Source: Vibrio penaeicida
Lineage (GTDB): Bacteria; Pseudomonadota; Gammaproteobacteria; Enterobacterales; Vibrionaceae
DNA: 64,000 bases
Direction of reading: 5' to 3'
Assembly (NCBI RefSeq): GCF_019977755.1
Contig: NZ_AP025146.1
Span: 62,001 to 126,000 of the forward strand
Positions 51,635 to 59,879 of the stretch are shown here, one piece after another. Under the pieces are notes generated by a model that worked only from the letters and a program-made list of their open reading frames with translations, ran no database searches and was not told the DNA's origin. A program made the translations under genes and the position numbers. How positions within the stretch are numbered: the stretch's first letter is position 1; the number at the start of each line of letters is the position of its first letter.

Positions 51635-53560
51635 TTATACTTTGAAACGATCCATAAGCGAACTCACACTATTATTAAACGTCTTGATTTGTTCAGATTC
51701 GTCGACCTGATTTTGGCTTAGCGTATTCAGCCTTAAGACGATGTTTTCGATTTCATGGATATTGTGCTTAATGTTCTGAATCAAGGAGTTTTGCTCTGCT
51801 GATGAAGTAGATATGTCATCGTTAAAGCGGCTGACCGTCACCATCCTTTCATTCAGATTGCTTAGCATCTCGACAGCCAATGCCAATTGAGTGCGCGTTT
51901 TTTCACAGTTGGACTTCGTTTGGTCTATTGAATCAACCAACCCTGCAGACTTCCCACGTAGGCTAGCGAGGGCTCTGTCAATTTCAGAGGTGCTCTCTTG
52001 GGTTCTTGTCGCTAGTGCTCGTACTTCGTCAGCCACTACAGCAAAGCCTCGTCCGTGTTCACCCGCGCGAGCCGCTTCTATCGATGCATTTAATGCCAAT
52101 AAGTTCGTTTGCTCTGCAATGCCACCTATTACCGTTACGATAGATTGAATACTTTGGGTTTCATTATCCATCGACAGGATATCTTGCGATGTGTTGTCAA
52201 TTTGAGTTTCTAAATCAGAAATATAGGTTTCTGTAACTTCGTTTATCTGTTTCGTCTCGTCACTGAATGCTGCTGCATCACGTGCGGCTGTGGCGGTGGC
52301 ATGAGAGCTGTTTTCTACCTCTACCGATGCTTTTGATAGTTGCTCGATAGTTGATACTACTTGCGCTGTCTCATCCGTATGAACCTGTAACACGGTATGT
52401 GTATCTCGGCAGCTTGCTTCGATACTTTGAACTTTATCGTTGAGTTTCGCATTCCTTTGTTTCATTTCTTTAATCATTTCTTGAAGACCGCCGATGAAGA
52501 GGTTGATGTCCTTAGCGATATTGCCTAAATCATCATTCGAGTTCTCTTTTAGTCGCTGGGCGAGGTCACCATCGCCACGCGAAAGATCATGGACGACTTT
52601 TTTCAAAGAAAGAATAGGTTGGTACAGTTTGTTCAATACAAAAATCATCAAGATAATTGATGCGATAATAGTGCAAAAGATAACGGTGCGAGCATGAGAC
52701 ATCACCTTGTCTAACTTGGCTAATGCAACATTCGGATCCATCGCAGAAATCATAAACCACTGTTTTTTGGCCCCAATGTGTACGATTTTCGCCATCAGCA
52801 ATACATTTTGGCCATTTAAGGTTCCGTTAATAAATTGTTCCGGATGCTGCGTAGCCTCATCTGCATTGATGCTTGCTTCAAGCGAAGAAAACTCAGTTTG
52901 AGCTTCAATACCTTCTATAGTCGAGGCGACAATCATCCCTCTGTCGTCGACTAAGATTCCTTTAGCCTGGTGGATTTTTTCTAGTTCCAGAAGTTGGGTT
53001 TCTAATTCATCAAAGCGAATATCTGCCATGATCACTTTATCCGAGTACGCATACATTACGCCCATCATCGGGGTGTTGGTGCTGCGGGTGAAAAAAACAT
53101 CGCTGAATGAGAGCCCCATATGCTGTTTGGCCTGTTTGTACCAAGGCCGTGTGGTTGGATTGTATTTTTCGGGTATACCAATACCGTTAGGGAAAGATTC
53201 AGAAGGTCGAGAAGTATATGTCCGACCATCGTCATGCCCGATGACGATTTTGTCGATGCCACCAAGTGAGGCTGCATAGTGCATCAATACTTGATTTTCG
53301 GTTGTGTATTGGTTTGCAGAGATCTCCGTCGCGACTGCATTGACGGTATCTATAGTGCGCAGCACATCATTCTCAATTTTCCTTGCTTCGAGGGTAAGTG
53401 AGTGCTTGATTTCATTAAGGACGTTCTGCTGGATTTGTTCTTTGGCTAATTCTAAAGAGAACCAGTTCGATCCAATCAATGACAGCGAACTTACAATTGT
53501 AACCAATAAGATGAGTTTGGTTTTAAACCCAAGGTGAAAAGCGTACTTTTTGTTATTCAT
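51635..53560 (-). CDS. Methyl-accepting chemotaxis protein with dCache-like sensor
   Basis: A 641-residue chemoreceptor: one membrane segment near residue 20, a periplasmic dCache-like domain (about 35-285, ending near [20 protein letters not shown]), a second membrane segment (about 295-315), HAMP, and a long signalling domain with the conserved tip [21 protein letters not shown] start at the ATG at 53560; GTG at 53572 adds four residues. Two copies of TTGTATGATTT lie 78 and 120 bp upstream, so it belongs to the alginate regulon by position and by motif and may sense an alginate product. Ligand unknown. Confidence 0.88.
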   Translation of the reverse strand: MNNKKYAFHLGFKTKLILLVTIVSSLSLIGSNWFSLELAKEQIQQNVLNEIKHSLTLEARKIENDVLRTIDTVNAVATEISANQYTTENQVLMHYAASLGGIDKIVIGHDDGRTYTSRPSESFPNGIGIPEKYNPTTRPWYKQAKQHMGLSFSDVFFTRSTNTPMMGVMYAYSDKVIMADIRFDELETQLLELEKIHQAKGILVDDRGMIVASTIEGIEAQTEFSSLEASINADEATQHPEQFINGTLNGQNVLLMAKIVHIGAKKQWFMISAMDPNVALAKLDKVMSHARTVIFCTIIASIILMIFVLNKLYQPILSLKKVVHDLSRGDGDLAQRLKENSNDDLGNIAKDINLFIGGLQEMIKEMKQRNAKLNDKVQSIEASCRDTHTVLQVHTDETAQVVSTIEQLSKASVEVENSSHATATAARDAAAFSDETKQINEVTETYISDLETQIDNTSQDILSMDNETQSIQSIVTVIGGIAEQTNLLALNASIEAARAGEHGRGFAVVADEVRALATRTQESTSEIDRALASLRGKSAGLVDSIDQTKSNCEKTRTQLALAVEMLSNLNERMVTVSRFNDDISTSSAEQNSLIQNIKHNIHEIENIVLRLNTLSQNQVDESEQIKTFNNSVSSLMDRFKV

Positions 53561-53637
53561 AATTCCATTCACATAGCAAATTTTGACGACTTAACAGGCT
53601 TGCTTTCGAGGCAATGTTCTTCCCGCAATAATGTGAA

Positions 53638-53690
53638 TTGTATGATTTATTGAATTTGTGTTTTGTGATGCTGTTTGTTTTGTATGATTT
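53638..53690 (-). promoter_or_regulatory. Two TTGTATGATTT motifs upstream of the chemoreceptor
   Basis: Identical copies at 53638-53648 and 53680-53690, 42 bp apart (four helical turns). The 400-bp gap 53561-53959 holds these and a weaker TTGTAGTATTA at 53833. Confidence 0.6.
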
Positions 53691-53864
53691 ATTGTTGTGA
53701 CGTGACCGTCATATTAGTGAGTTTTTATAACCAGATTGAATAGCTGTAACAACGATTTGTATTGTTTTTTATATCAAAAATGGCAGTTAGAGTTGAATCT
53801 AATGTGAAAATTAGTACGTTTCATATGCTGATTTGTAGTATTAGTTGATGGCATTTTACGGGGT

Positions 53865-53893
53865 AAGCCACGAGAAAATAAACTTCCCGTGGC
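53865..53893 (-). terminator. Hairpin downstream of the two-domain lyase
   Basis: GCCACGAG and CCCGTGGC pair around a 12-base loop. It lies about 65 bp past the lyase stop. It lacks a clear T-run, so terminator function is uncertain. Confidence 0.45.
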
Positions 53894-53959
53894 GGTAGTG
53901 CGAGCTTTGTTTGTTACTTTTACGGAAGTAGTAAATTTAACACTTAGAGGTAGAAATGA

Positions 53960-55789
53960 TTATTGGTGACGGGTGCTCAATGCACTAAAGCTCACATCAA
54001 ATTGCTGGCCTTTATATGAGTCACTCGGTTTGAACTGCGGGTAAATACCTGCTTTGAAGTAGAAAGCAATGTCTGGCGATGCCCAATCCTCAGTTAGTGT
54101 GTAGGAGCCGCCGTCAGTGGTGTCTGAGTATGTCTCTCCCCATTTCAATGTATGTGCAACCATATTGTTACCATCTTCATCATAGGTTGCTAAAAATAGC
54201 CCTTCCTGATCGGCACGAATCGTATATTGCCATTCTTCATGTGCTGCGTAAGTACCAAGCTTGACACTGAACGAGTTACAGTCAGTACAGTCTTTATCAT
54301 TATTGAGTGCATAGTTATCGTTCATAATGACTCGGACTGGTTTATTATCGCCTTCCCAAAGTAACTTCACGAGTGCCTGGCTTATTTCCCAACCATGTAT
54401 CTGACCCAGCACGACTTTTGGAAGCTGACCGCTGATTTCTGGGTAGTCGTTGATTTTGAGCGTTGCTTGGATGGTATGCGATGTCGCACCAGTACGGCTA
54501 TCGTTGATGTACCAGCTTGTATCTTCATCACTGGTGCTACAATCTGGGTCTTCAGTGCTAATGTAAAGCTCCCGCAACTCTGAGCGAATGTAGCTAGAGT
54601 TGGCTGTTGAGGTGCCGTAACCCATATCCGCTCGGAAATGCATACTGCCGTCGATAACGTTAAAGTATGACAAGTCAGTTGTATCATCGTAGACATTGCT
54701 ATCACTAGATAGAAGATCTTTGCTTGAGTTACAACGTTCGGGCTCTAATTCGGCAGCACCGTCTCCACCCGTCCCATACCAAGAATCTTTACTTGCTGGG
54801 ATCGTTAATTTCCAGTCGTCAATGTTCCATGCGATTGAATCTGTGTATTCGATTTTGCTTAGGCTCAATTGTTTAAATTGCACCTCCGCCTCGCCATTTT
54901 CAAATTGGTTGTAGACGCCAGCTTTAAAGTAGCTCAGAAGATGCTGCCAGTAAGAGACATCAACATCCACCTTTTGCTCATCGTTGACCTTAATGGTTAA
55001 TGCATTTTCACCGATTTTCACTTCGAATCGAGTAAAGTTGTCGAGGTCAGCTTCACCTAAATCATAACGATCGTATGATGTGGCGTAACAATCTGATGAG
55101 CTCGAAGATAAGCTACAATCTAAGGCATTGTTTTTAACAACTGCCCAGTAGTGGCCAGTGATGCTGTTTCTCTCTTGTTCCCAAACCACACGTAACAAAG
55201 GGTGAGGGATTGAGTTAGTGCCAGAAGTGTCAGTACCCTTGTTGTGAATTTGCAGGAAAGTTACTTCATCGTGATCTGCTGGTGAGCTGGCCATTGCTAG
55301 GTCGATTTCAGGTAAACGCACTTCTGCAAACAAAGTCCGGCTTATGCCCGCCTCAGATATGTCAAAATTTTCCAGCTCACGAACTTCGGAGCGCATTTTG
55401 TAATTCGACATCTTAAATACGAGGTAACTGGTGTCACTTTCTGCATAAAAATGGTCAGTTTTGTAACCAGAAAATGCTCCATTTTTAACTTCGCTGGTCT
55501 TATTACCTTCGGTACCGTCAGGGTTTGATACTTGCAGGTCTGAATTGTCTAAAATGTCTTGAAATTTCGTTATTGAATACGGTGCTATAGTATCAGGTGT
55601 ATCAGGTGTATCAGGTGTATCAGGTGTATCAGGTGTATCAGGTGTATCAGGTGTATCAGGTGTATCAGGTGTATCAGGCGTATCAGGAACGGTGGTATCT
55701 GGATCTGAACTTGCTGAAGAGCCGCTGCCGCCACATCCAACTAGTCCAAGCCCCAAAAGACTTAACAAAATGAGTTCTGCTGATTTCAT
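53960..55789 (-). CDS. Lipoprotein with two tandem PL7/PL18-like alginate lyase domains
   Basis: A 609-residue lipoprotein; MKSAELILLSLLGLGLVGC gives Cys19. A Pro-Asp-Thr repeat linker encoded by a 9-bp tandem DNA repeat follows (about residues 33-66). Domain 1 (about 70-315) has MRSEVRELENF, FLQIHNKG and SYFKAGVYNQF, a more distant lyase of the PL7/PL18 superfamily. Domain 2 (about 320-605) has IRSELRELY, VLGQIHGW and FYFKAGIYPQF, closer to PL7. All three active-site motifs are present in both, so both may be active. A TTGTAATACAA site lies 99 bp upstream. It is divergent from neighbouring genes and alone in its unit. Confidence 0.88.
   Translation of the reverse strand: MKSAELILLSLLGLGLVGCGGSGSSASSDPDTTVPDTPDTPDTPDTPDTPDTPDTPDTPDTPDTPDTIAPYSITKFQDILDNSDLQVSNPDGTEGNKTSEVKNGAFSGYKTDHFYAESDTSYLVFKMSNYKMRSEVRELENFDISEAGISRTLFAEVRLPEIDLAMASSPADHDEVTFLQIHNKGTDTSGTNSIPHPLLRVVWEQERNSITGHYWAVVKNNALDCSLSSSSSDCYATSYDRYDLGEADLDNFTRFEVKIGENALTIKVNDEQKVDVDVSYWQHLLSYFKAGVYNQFENGEAEVQFKQLSLSKIEYTDSIAWNIDDWKLTIPASKDSWYGTGGDGAAELEPERCNSSKDLLSSDSNVYDDTTDLSYFNVIDGSMHFRADMGYGTSTANSSYIRSELRELYISTEDPDCSTSDEDTSWYINDSRTGATSHTIQATLKINDYPEISGQLPKVVLGQIHGWEISQALVKLLWEGDNKPVRVIMNDNYALNNDKDCTDCNSFSVKLGTYAAHEEWQYTIRADQEGLFLATYDEDGNNMVAHTLKWGETYSDTTDGGSYTLTEDWASPDIAFYFKAGIYPQFKPSDSYKGQQFDVSFSALSTRHQ
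55590..55688. repeat. Minisatellite, 11 copies of a 9-bp unit
   Basis: GTATCAGGT repeats from 55590 with nine identical units, then two with a changed last base. It encodes Asp-Thr-Pro units on the minus strand. Unit length is a multiple of three, so slippage would change linker length without breaking the frame. Confidence 0.95.
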
Positions 55790-55887
55790 ATTATTTTTAT
55801 CGCTTATTTAGTGAGTTGCAAAAAGGTTTTTATATCGGTATTCAAAGAGTTACTTATTGGAGAGGCCAATGAGAATTACAAGTTAAT

Positions 55888-55898
55888 TTGTAATACAA
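55888..55898 (-). promoter_or_regulatory. GntR operator upstream of the two-domain lyase
   Basis: TTGTAATACAA, perfect TNGTNNNACNA palindrome. The rest of the 305-bp gap to 56094 has no gene. Confidence 0.68.
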
Positions 55899-56038
55899 TA
55901 GCATTTTATTTTGTGTGGGAATAGCGCGGTAGTGAAAGAGATAATAAAAGTGTTAGTTAAATCTCAATACAGCGCAGTTACAGCGGATGATGAAGAGTTG
56001 TCTGAAGTTATTGGTAGTCAGTAAGCAGCAGATGAAAC

Positions 56039-56076
56039 AAGGGGTAAGCCTGATTTTCATCAAGCTCACCCCTCAA
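56039..56076 (-). terminator. Hairpin downstream of tctA
   Basis: GGGGTAAGC and GCTCACCCC form an 8-9 bp stem around a long loop, just beyond the tctA stop; no strong T-run. Confidence 0.5.
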
Positions 56077-56094
56077 TAGTTATTAAAACGTTAC

Positions 56095-57585
56095 TTAAGA
56101 TACTTCCTTGGGTTTAGCCTTGTTTTTCATTTTGATTGTTGAGAATACGGAAAAGATCGCCAGTGCAACAAACCCTAGCGCAATAGGCCGTTCATAGAGA
56201 AATGACCAAGAATTGTCATACATTAGTAGTGCTTTTCTTAGGTTTGTTTCAGCCATCGGGCCCAGAATGATGGCTAAGAGAATAGGTGATGAAGGGATAT
56301 CCATCTTACCTAAAATAAATCCTAATACACCGAATGCAATTGCAATCCCAACATCAAACATCGAGTTATTAATAGCATAAGCGCCAACAACCGAAAGGAA
56401 GATGATGATAGGGATCATCAATAGTTTTGGTACTTCGATAATTCGGCAAAAAAAGCGAATACCAATCAGGCCGACAATGAGCATCACAACATTAGCAACC
56501 AGCATGGAACTGAAAACCCCGTACACAACATCTGGGTTTTGTGCGAAAAGTAGTGGCCCTGGTGTGAGTCCCTGAACGATTAGCGCGCCTAATAAAACTG
56601 CCGCAACAGCGTCGCCCGGTACGCCAAGTGTGAGCAGTGGAACCAATGAACCACCAGTGACGCCGTTATTTCCTGCTTCTGCAGCAGCTAAGCCTTTTAC
56701 TGATCCTTGGCCAAATTCGTCTGGATTTTTAGATGCGCGTTTGGCTTCGTTGTAGCAAACGAAAGCGGATATATCTGCACCGGCACCAGGTACGGAGCCG
56801 ATAGAAGTGCCGAGTAGGCCGCTCTTGATAGCGGTTGGCATCATCTCTTTAAGATCATGCTTACTCAATAACTTATGGTCGAACTCAGGAATCTTAGCGC
56901 GTTTTTCACTGAGCAACTTTTCTATTTGATTAATGGCCTCAGATAACGCGAACAGCCCGATAAGAACCGGGATTACGTTTATGCCGCTGTACAAATCCAT
57001 AACCCCAAACGTGAAGCGTGGCACGCTGCTTATCGGATCAAGACCAACGGTTGAGACTAACAACCCAATGGTACCTGCCAACAAGCCTTTGAGGATATTT
57101 TGCGCTGATACGCTTGCGATGATAGTCAGTCCAAAAAGAGCTAGAGCAAAATATTCTGGAGCGTTAAAGCGTAATGCAAAGTTGGCAAGTAGTGGCGCGA
57201 TAGCGATGAGTACAATCGTACTGATCAACCCACCGACAAAAGAAGCGACCGCAGAAATACTCAGTGCTCGTGCAGCCTGGCCTTTGGCTGCGAGTGTATG
57301 GCCATCAAGTACGGTTGCTGCTGATGCAGGGGTTCCCGGTGTTTTGAGCAGTATTGCAGCAATAGACCCTCCGTAAATACCACCGATATAGACACCAATT
57401 AACATGACTAATGCAGGAGTGGATTCCATACCGAATGTGAAAGGCAGTAAAATTGCTACGCCCATTGTTGCAGTAAGCCCGGGCAAAGCACCAAGGACAA
57501 TGCCGCCTATGACACCAAAAATGAGAACAGGCAGAACTGAGGGGCTAAAAGCGGTGAAAAGGCCGTTAATCAAATGCTCTAACAT
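56095..57585 (-). CDS. tctA: Tripartite tricarboxylate transporter large subunit TctA
   Basis: A 496-residue membrane protein with about twelve segments and the TctA landmarks GALPGLTATMGVAILLPFTF and YGGSIAAILLKTPGTPASAA near the start, and GVPGDAVAAVLLGALIVQGL in the middle. It is the pore subunit of a secondary transporter with a periplasmic binding protein. The gene follows tctB by nine bases. Substrate unknown: carboxylates are typical for the family, and in this locus a sugar acid is likely. Confidence 0.9.
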   Translation of the reverse strand: MLEHLINGLFTAFSPSVLPVLIFGVIGGIVLGALPGLTATMGVAILLPFTFGMESTPALVMLIGVYIGGIYGGSIAAILLKTPGTPASAATVLDGHTLAAKGQAARALSISAVASFVGGLISTIVLIAIAPLLANFALRFNAPEYFALALFGLTIIASVSAQNILKGLLAGTIGLLVSTVGLDPISSVPRFTFGVMDLYSGINVIPVLIGLFALSEAINQIEKLLSEKRAKIPEFDHKLLSKHDLKEMMPTAIKSGLLGTSIGSVPGAGADISAFVCYNEAKRASKNPDEFGQGSVKGLAAAEAGNNGVTGGSLVPLLTLGVPGDAVAAVLLGALIVQGLTPGPLLFAQNPDVVYGVFSSMLVANVVMLIVGLIGIRFFCRIIEVPKLLMIPIIIFLSVVGAYAINNSMFDVGIAIAFGVLGFILGKMDIPSSPILLAIILGPMAETNLRKALLMYDNSWSFLYERPIALGFVALAIFSVFSTIKMKNKAKPKEVS

Positions 57586-57594
57586 CGTGCCTCC

Positions 57595-58038
57595 TTAGTA
57601 GAACTGACCATCTGGCAGTGCGATGTAAAATACCTCGCCAAACAGATAGTAAATAGAGAAAACAAACACCCAGGCAATGATGTAGTAAAGCGGTCTTTTC
57701 ACTTTGAAATACATCAGGTATGCAGTAAAAGCAACTAGGCTCGCATACAGATAGCCAATTGCGCTAATAAGTAGTGCATAGAAGCAAAGAAAAATAACGC
57801 CAAATAGAGCCATTTTGGAAAAAATCGGAAGTGTATTTGTGGCTGTTTTTTTAAGTTTGTGCTGAATTATCAGAGCAATACAAATGACTATTTGCATTAT
57901 CACTATAACGGTAGGAAAGAACTGAGCATTGACGCTCGCATCTTGGAATCTTGGTTGCTCAAAATGAGCAATTACCGGGAGGATTAGCGCACTAAGCGCA
58001 ATGATTAGGCAAGGGAAGATCACGTTACGGCTGACCAT
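57595..58038 (-). CDS. tctB: Tripartite tricarboxylate transporter small subunit TctB
   Basis: A 147-residue membrane protein with four hydrophobic segments. I start at the ATG at 58038 with GAGG upstream; the longer reading adds 17 residues across the intergenic hairpin. TctB proteins are poorly conserved, so the call relies on size, topology and position between tctC and tctA. Confidence 0.8.
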   Translation of the reverse strand: MVSRNVIFPCLIIALSALILPVIAHFEQPRFQDASVNAQFFPTVIVIMQIVICIALIIQHKLKKTATNTLPIFSKMALFGVIFLCFYALLISAIGYLYASLVAFTAYLMYFKVKRPLYYIIAWVFVFSIYYLFGEVFYIALPDGQFY

Positions 58039-58065
58039 AATGGCACCTCGATACATCAAAAAATG

Positions 58066-58087
58066 GGAGTACGAATGTAGTACTCCC
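58066..58087 (-). terminator. Intercistronic terminator/attenuator between tctC and tctB
   Basis: TGGGAGTAC, loop, GTACTCCCA with a TTTTTT run on the minus strand. It should reduce membrane-subunit expression relative to the binding protein. Confidence 0.75.
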
Positions 58088-58100
58088 AATTTAGTTTAAA

Positions 58101-59027
58101 TCAGTTTATTAGCGTGCTTAGCGCTTTAGTATCTTGCTCGACAAACTTAGTAAATTCTTCTGCATTCATGTTATGAATAGTCATTGCGCCTTTCTCCATG
58201 AATTGTTTGAATTCAGTTGACGCCATCGCCTCATCAAATGCTTTACCCAGAATCTCGATGATTTCATCAGGTGTATTTTTTGGGGCTCCAATACCACGCC
58301 ATGTACCGGTAACAACATCTACACCCTGTTCTTTAAGCGTCGGTACATCTGGTATGTAAGAAATACGCTCTTCAGACATCACGCCAAGTGCTTTTAACTG
58401 GCCTGAACGCAATTGGGAAATAGCTTCACCCGGGGTAACCATCGTCACATCGGTATGTTTGCCTAATACAGACGGAATCGCTTCAGAAGCACCATTGTAA
58501 GGGATCGCATTCAGTTTGATTTTTTGGTCTTTCTCTAGTGCCATCAAATAGAAATTAGGTGCCGCAGTAGAGGCAAACTTAACGATGCCATCACCTTTTT
58601 TCGCTTCAGCGATCAGATCATTGATAGTGTTATATGGGCTGTCCTTATGTACTAAAACCACTGCCGGGTCCAAGTTGACGAGCCGGATTAGTTTGAAATC
58701 TTTCGCATCGTGCTGCATCAATCCCATTTGAGGCAGAGACGCAATTTCGCGAGTAACAACGGTGAGTGTATAGCCATCTGGGCGTTGCTGAGCACCAAAA
58801 CTCATTCCGACTGCTCCCGCTCCGCCTGTGCGGTTCATTACCGCAATATTTTGACCAAGGATATCTTTTGCAGAGTTAGCTAAAGTTCGACCAACTGCAT
58901 CTGTACCGCCGCCGGCACCAAAAGGAACAACGAGGCGAATATTTTTACTAGGGTAGTCAGCAGCGACAGAAGTTGCAGAAACGAGAATACCTGCCGAGAA
59001 GAGTAGAGACTTAAGACGTTTATTCAT
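58101..59027 (-). CDS. tctC: Periplasmic substrate-binding protein TctC (Bug family)
   Basis: A 308-residue binding protein with signal peptide MNKRLKSLLFSAGILVSATS (cleavage after VAA) and the Bug-family start DYPSKNIRLVVPFGAGGGTD, then NRTGGAGAVG. I start at the ATG at 59027, with AAAGG about nine bases upstream; an ATG at 59048 right after the preceding stop would add seven residues. It delivers an anionic ligand to TctAB. First transporter gene after the unknown 157-residue gene. Confidence 0.88.
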   Translation of the reverse strand: MNKRLKSLLFSAGILVSATSVAADYPSKNIRLVVPFGAGGGTDAVGRTLANSAKDILGQNIAVMNRTGGAGAVGMSFGAQQRPDGYTLTVVTREIASLPQMGLMQHDAKDFKLIRLVNLDPAVVLVHKDSPYNTINDLIAEAKKGDGIVKFASTAAPNFYLMALEKDQKIKLNAIPYNGASEAIPSVLGKHTDVTMVTPGEAISQLRSGQLKALGVMSEERISYIPDVPTLKEQGVDVVTGTWRGIGAPKNTPDEIIEILGKAFDEAMASTEFKQFMEKGAMTIHNMNAEEFTKFVEQDTKALSTLIN

Positions 59028-59048
59028 AGTATCGACCTTTTGTTTCAT

Positions 59049-59522
59049 TTAGTTTTTAAAAGATTGGGTAGGGTTGTCGGTTTTATTTTTTTGATATTCA
59101 CTCATGCAGAGTTGCTCGAACGCAACGGCAATCCAGCCTGAAATAAGCATGTCATACCATTGCTCTACACCACTACAGGCGACGACGATATCTCCGTGGA
59201 CAAATGAGCCAAAGAACAGTAAATCGCCTTCTCGCAGAGAAGAGGTTTGGGTAGTTTGGTTATGAATATTTGGTCTGGCGTTACGCCATGCTTGCTGAGC
59301 TTTGTTTCTGGCAAACTCGTCGAATGGAATTGTCCATTCCTCGGGAGTACCTAAAGAGGTCTGAAAAAGAATCGCTTGGTCAAAAGAGCACTCCCAAGGC
59401 TTTAGCCTGGGATCCATTATGACAATATGTAATTCCTTTCTGTTGGTTCGTTCAAACAGCTTTTTTACTGAAGGGAGCACTAACTCGACAGCGTCCTTCG
59501 CAATTTCGATATGGCTTTTCAT
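59049..59522 (-). CDS. Hypothetical protein, 157 aa, first gene of the tct operon
   Basis: The ATG at 59522 has AAGGAAAA upstream, giving 157 residues. There is no signal peptide. Sequence such as FARNKAQQAWR and GDIVVACSGVEQWYDMLISG gives a faint likeness to GlcG/HbpS-like proteins that accompany catabolic operons, but not enough to assign. The TAA stop touches the alternative tctC start, so it is co-transcribed with tctCBA. An operator-like site lies 44 bp upstream. Confidence 0.6.
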   Translation of the reverse strand: MKSHIEIAKDAVELVLPSVKKLFERTNRKELHIVIMDPRLKPWECSFDQAILFQTSLGTPEEWTIPFDEFARNKAQQAWRNARPNIHNQTTQTSSLREGDLLFFGSFVHGDIVVACSGVEQWYDMLISGWIAVAFEQLCMSEYQKNKTDNPTQSFKN

Positions 59523-59565
59523 TATTAATTTTCCTTGTTCGTACAGAACTTCATTTGATATATTA

Positions 59566-59576
59566 TTGTATGATAA
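59566..59576 (-). promoter_or_regulatory. GntR-type operator upstream of the tct operon
   Basis: TTGTATGATAA, identical to the site before dctP, 44 bp before the first gene. The rest of the gap to 59804 has no gene. Confidence 0.6.
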
Positions 59577-59804
59577 ATGTTTTTGGTATGTAGAGTTTGG
59601 TAATCTGGTGTGTAGATCACTCATCCGCATATAGAATAGTGCGAGGCATCTAATTTAGAGAGTCAAAAGCGATGAAGTGCGAGGTGTTGGCCAAGTTTTT
59701 GAATAAGAATAATTTGAAAAATATTATTTAATACCACAGAGTGATGCATAAAGTTGCTTGATGTTATGATTTGATTGTCTCAGCTTGTTCTAGGGCAGGC
59801 AGAT

Positions 59805-59835
59805 AAAAAAAACCGGACATGACGTCCGGCTTTGT
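59805..59835 (-). terminator. Terminator of the PL17 operon
   Basis: AAACCGGAC, five-base loop, GTCCGGCTTT with an A-run on the plus side giving a T-run for the minus-strand transcript. Confidence 0.85.
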
Positions 59836-59879
59836 CTTATTTCCCGATGTTTTTACATTAATTAGTCCGTATATACGAG

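Noticed and set aside
54720..54745. A Tus Ter-like core (GTTGTAACT on the minus strand) near 54.7 kb
   Set aside because: It lies inside lyase coding sequence, is short enough to occur by chance, and is far from the Tus-like gene.
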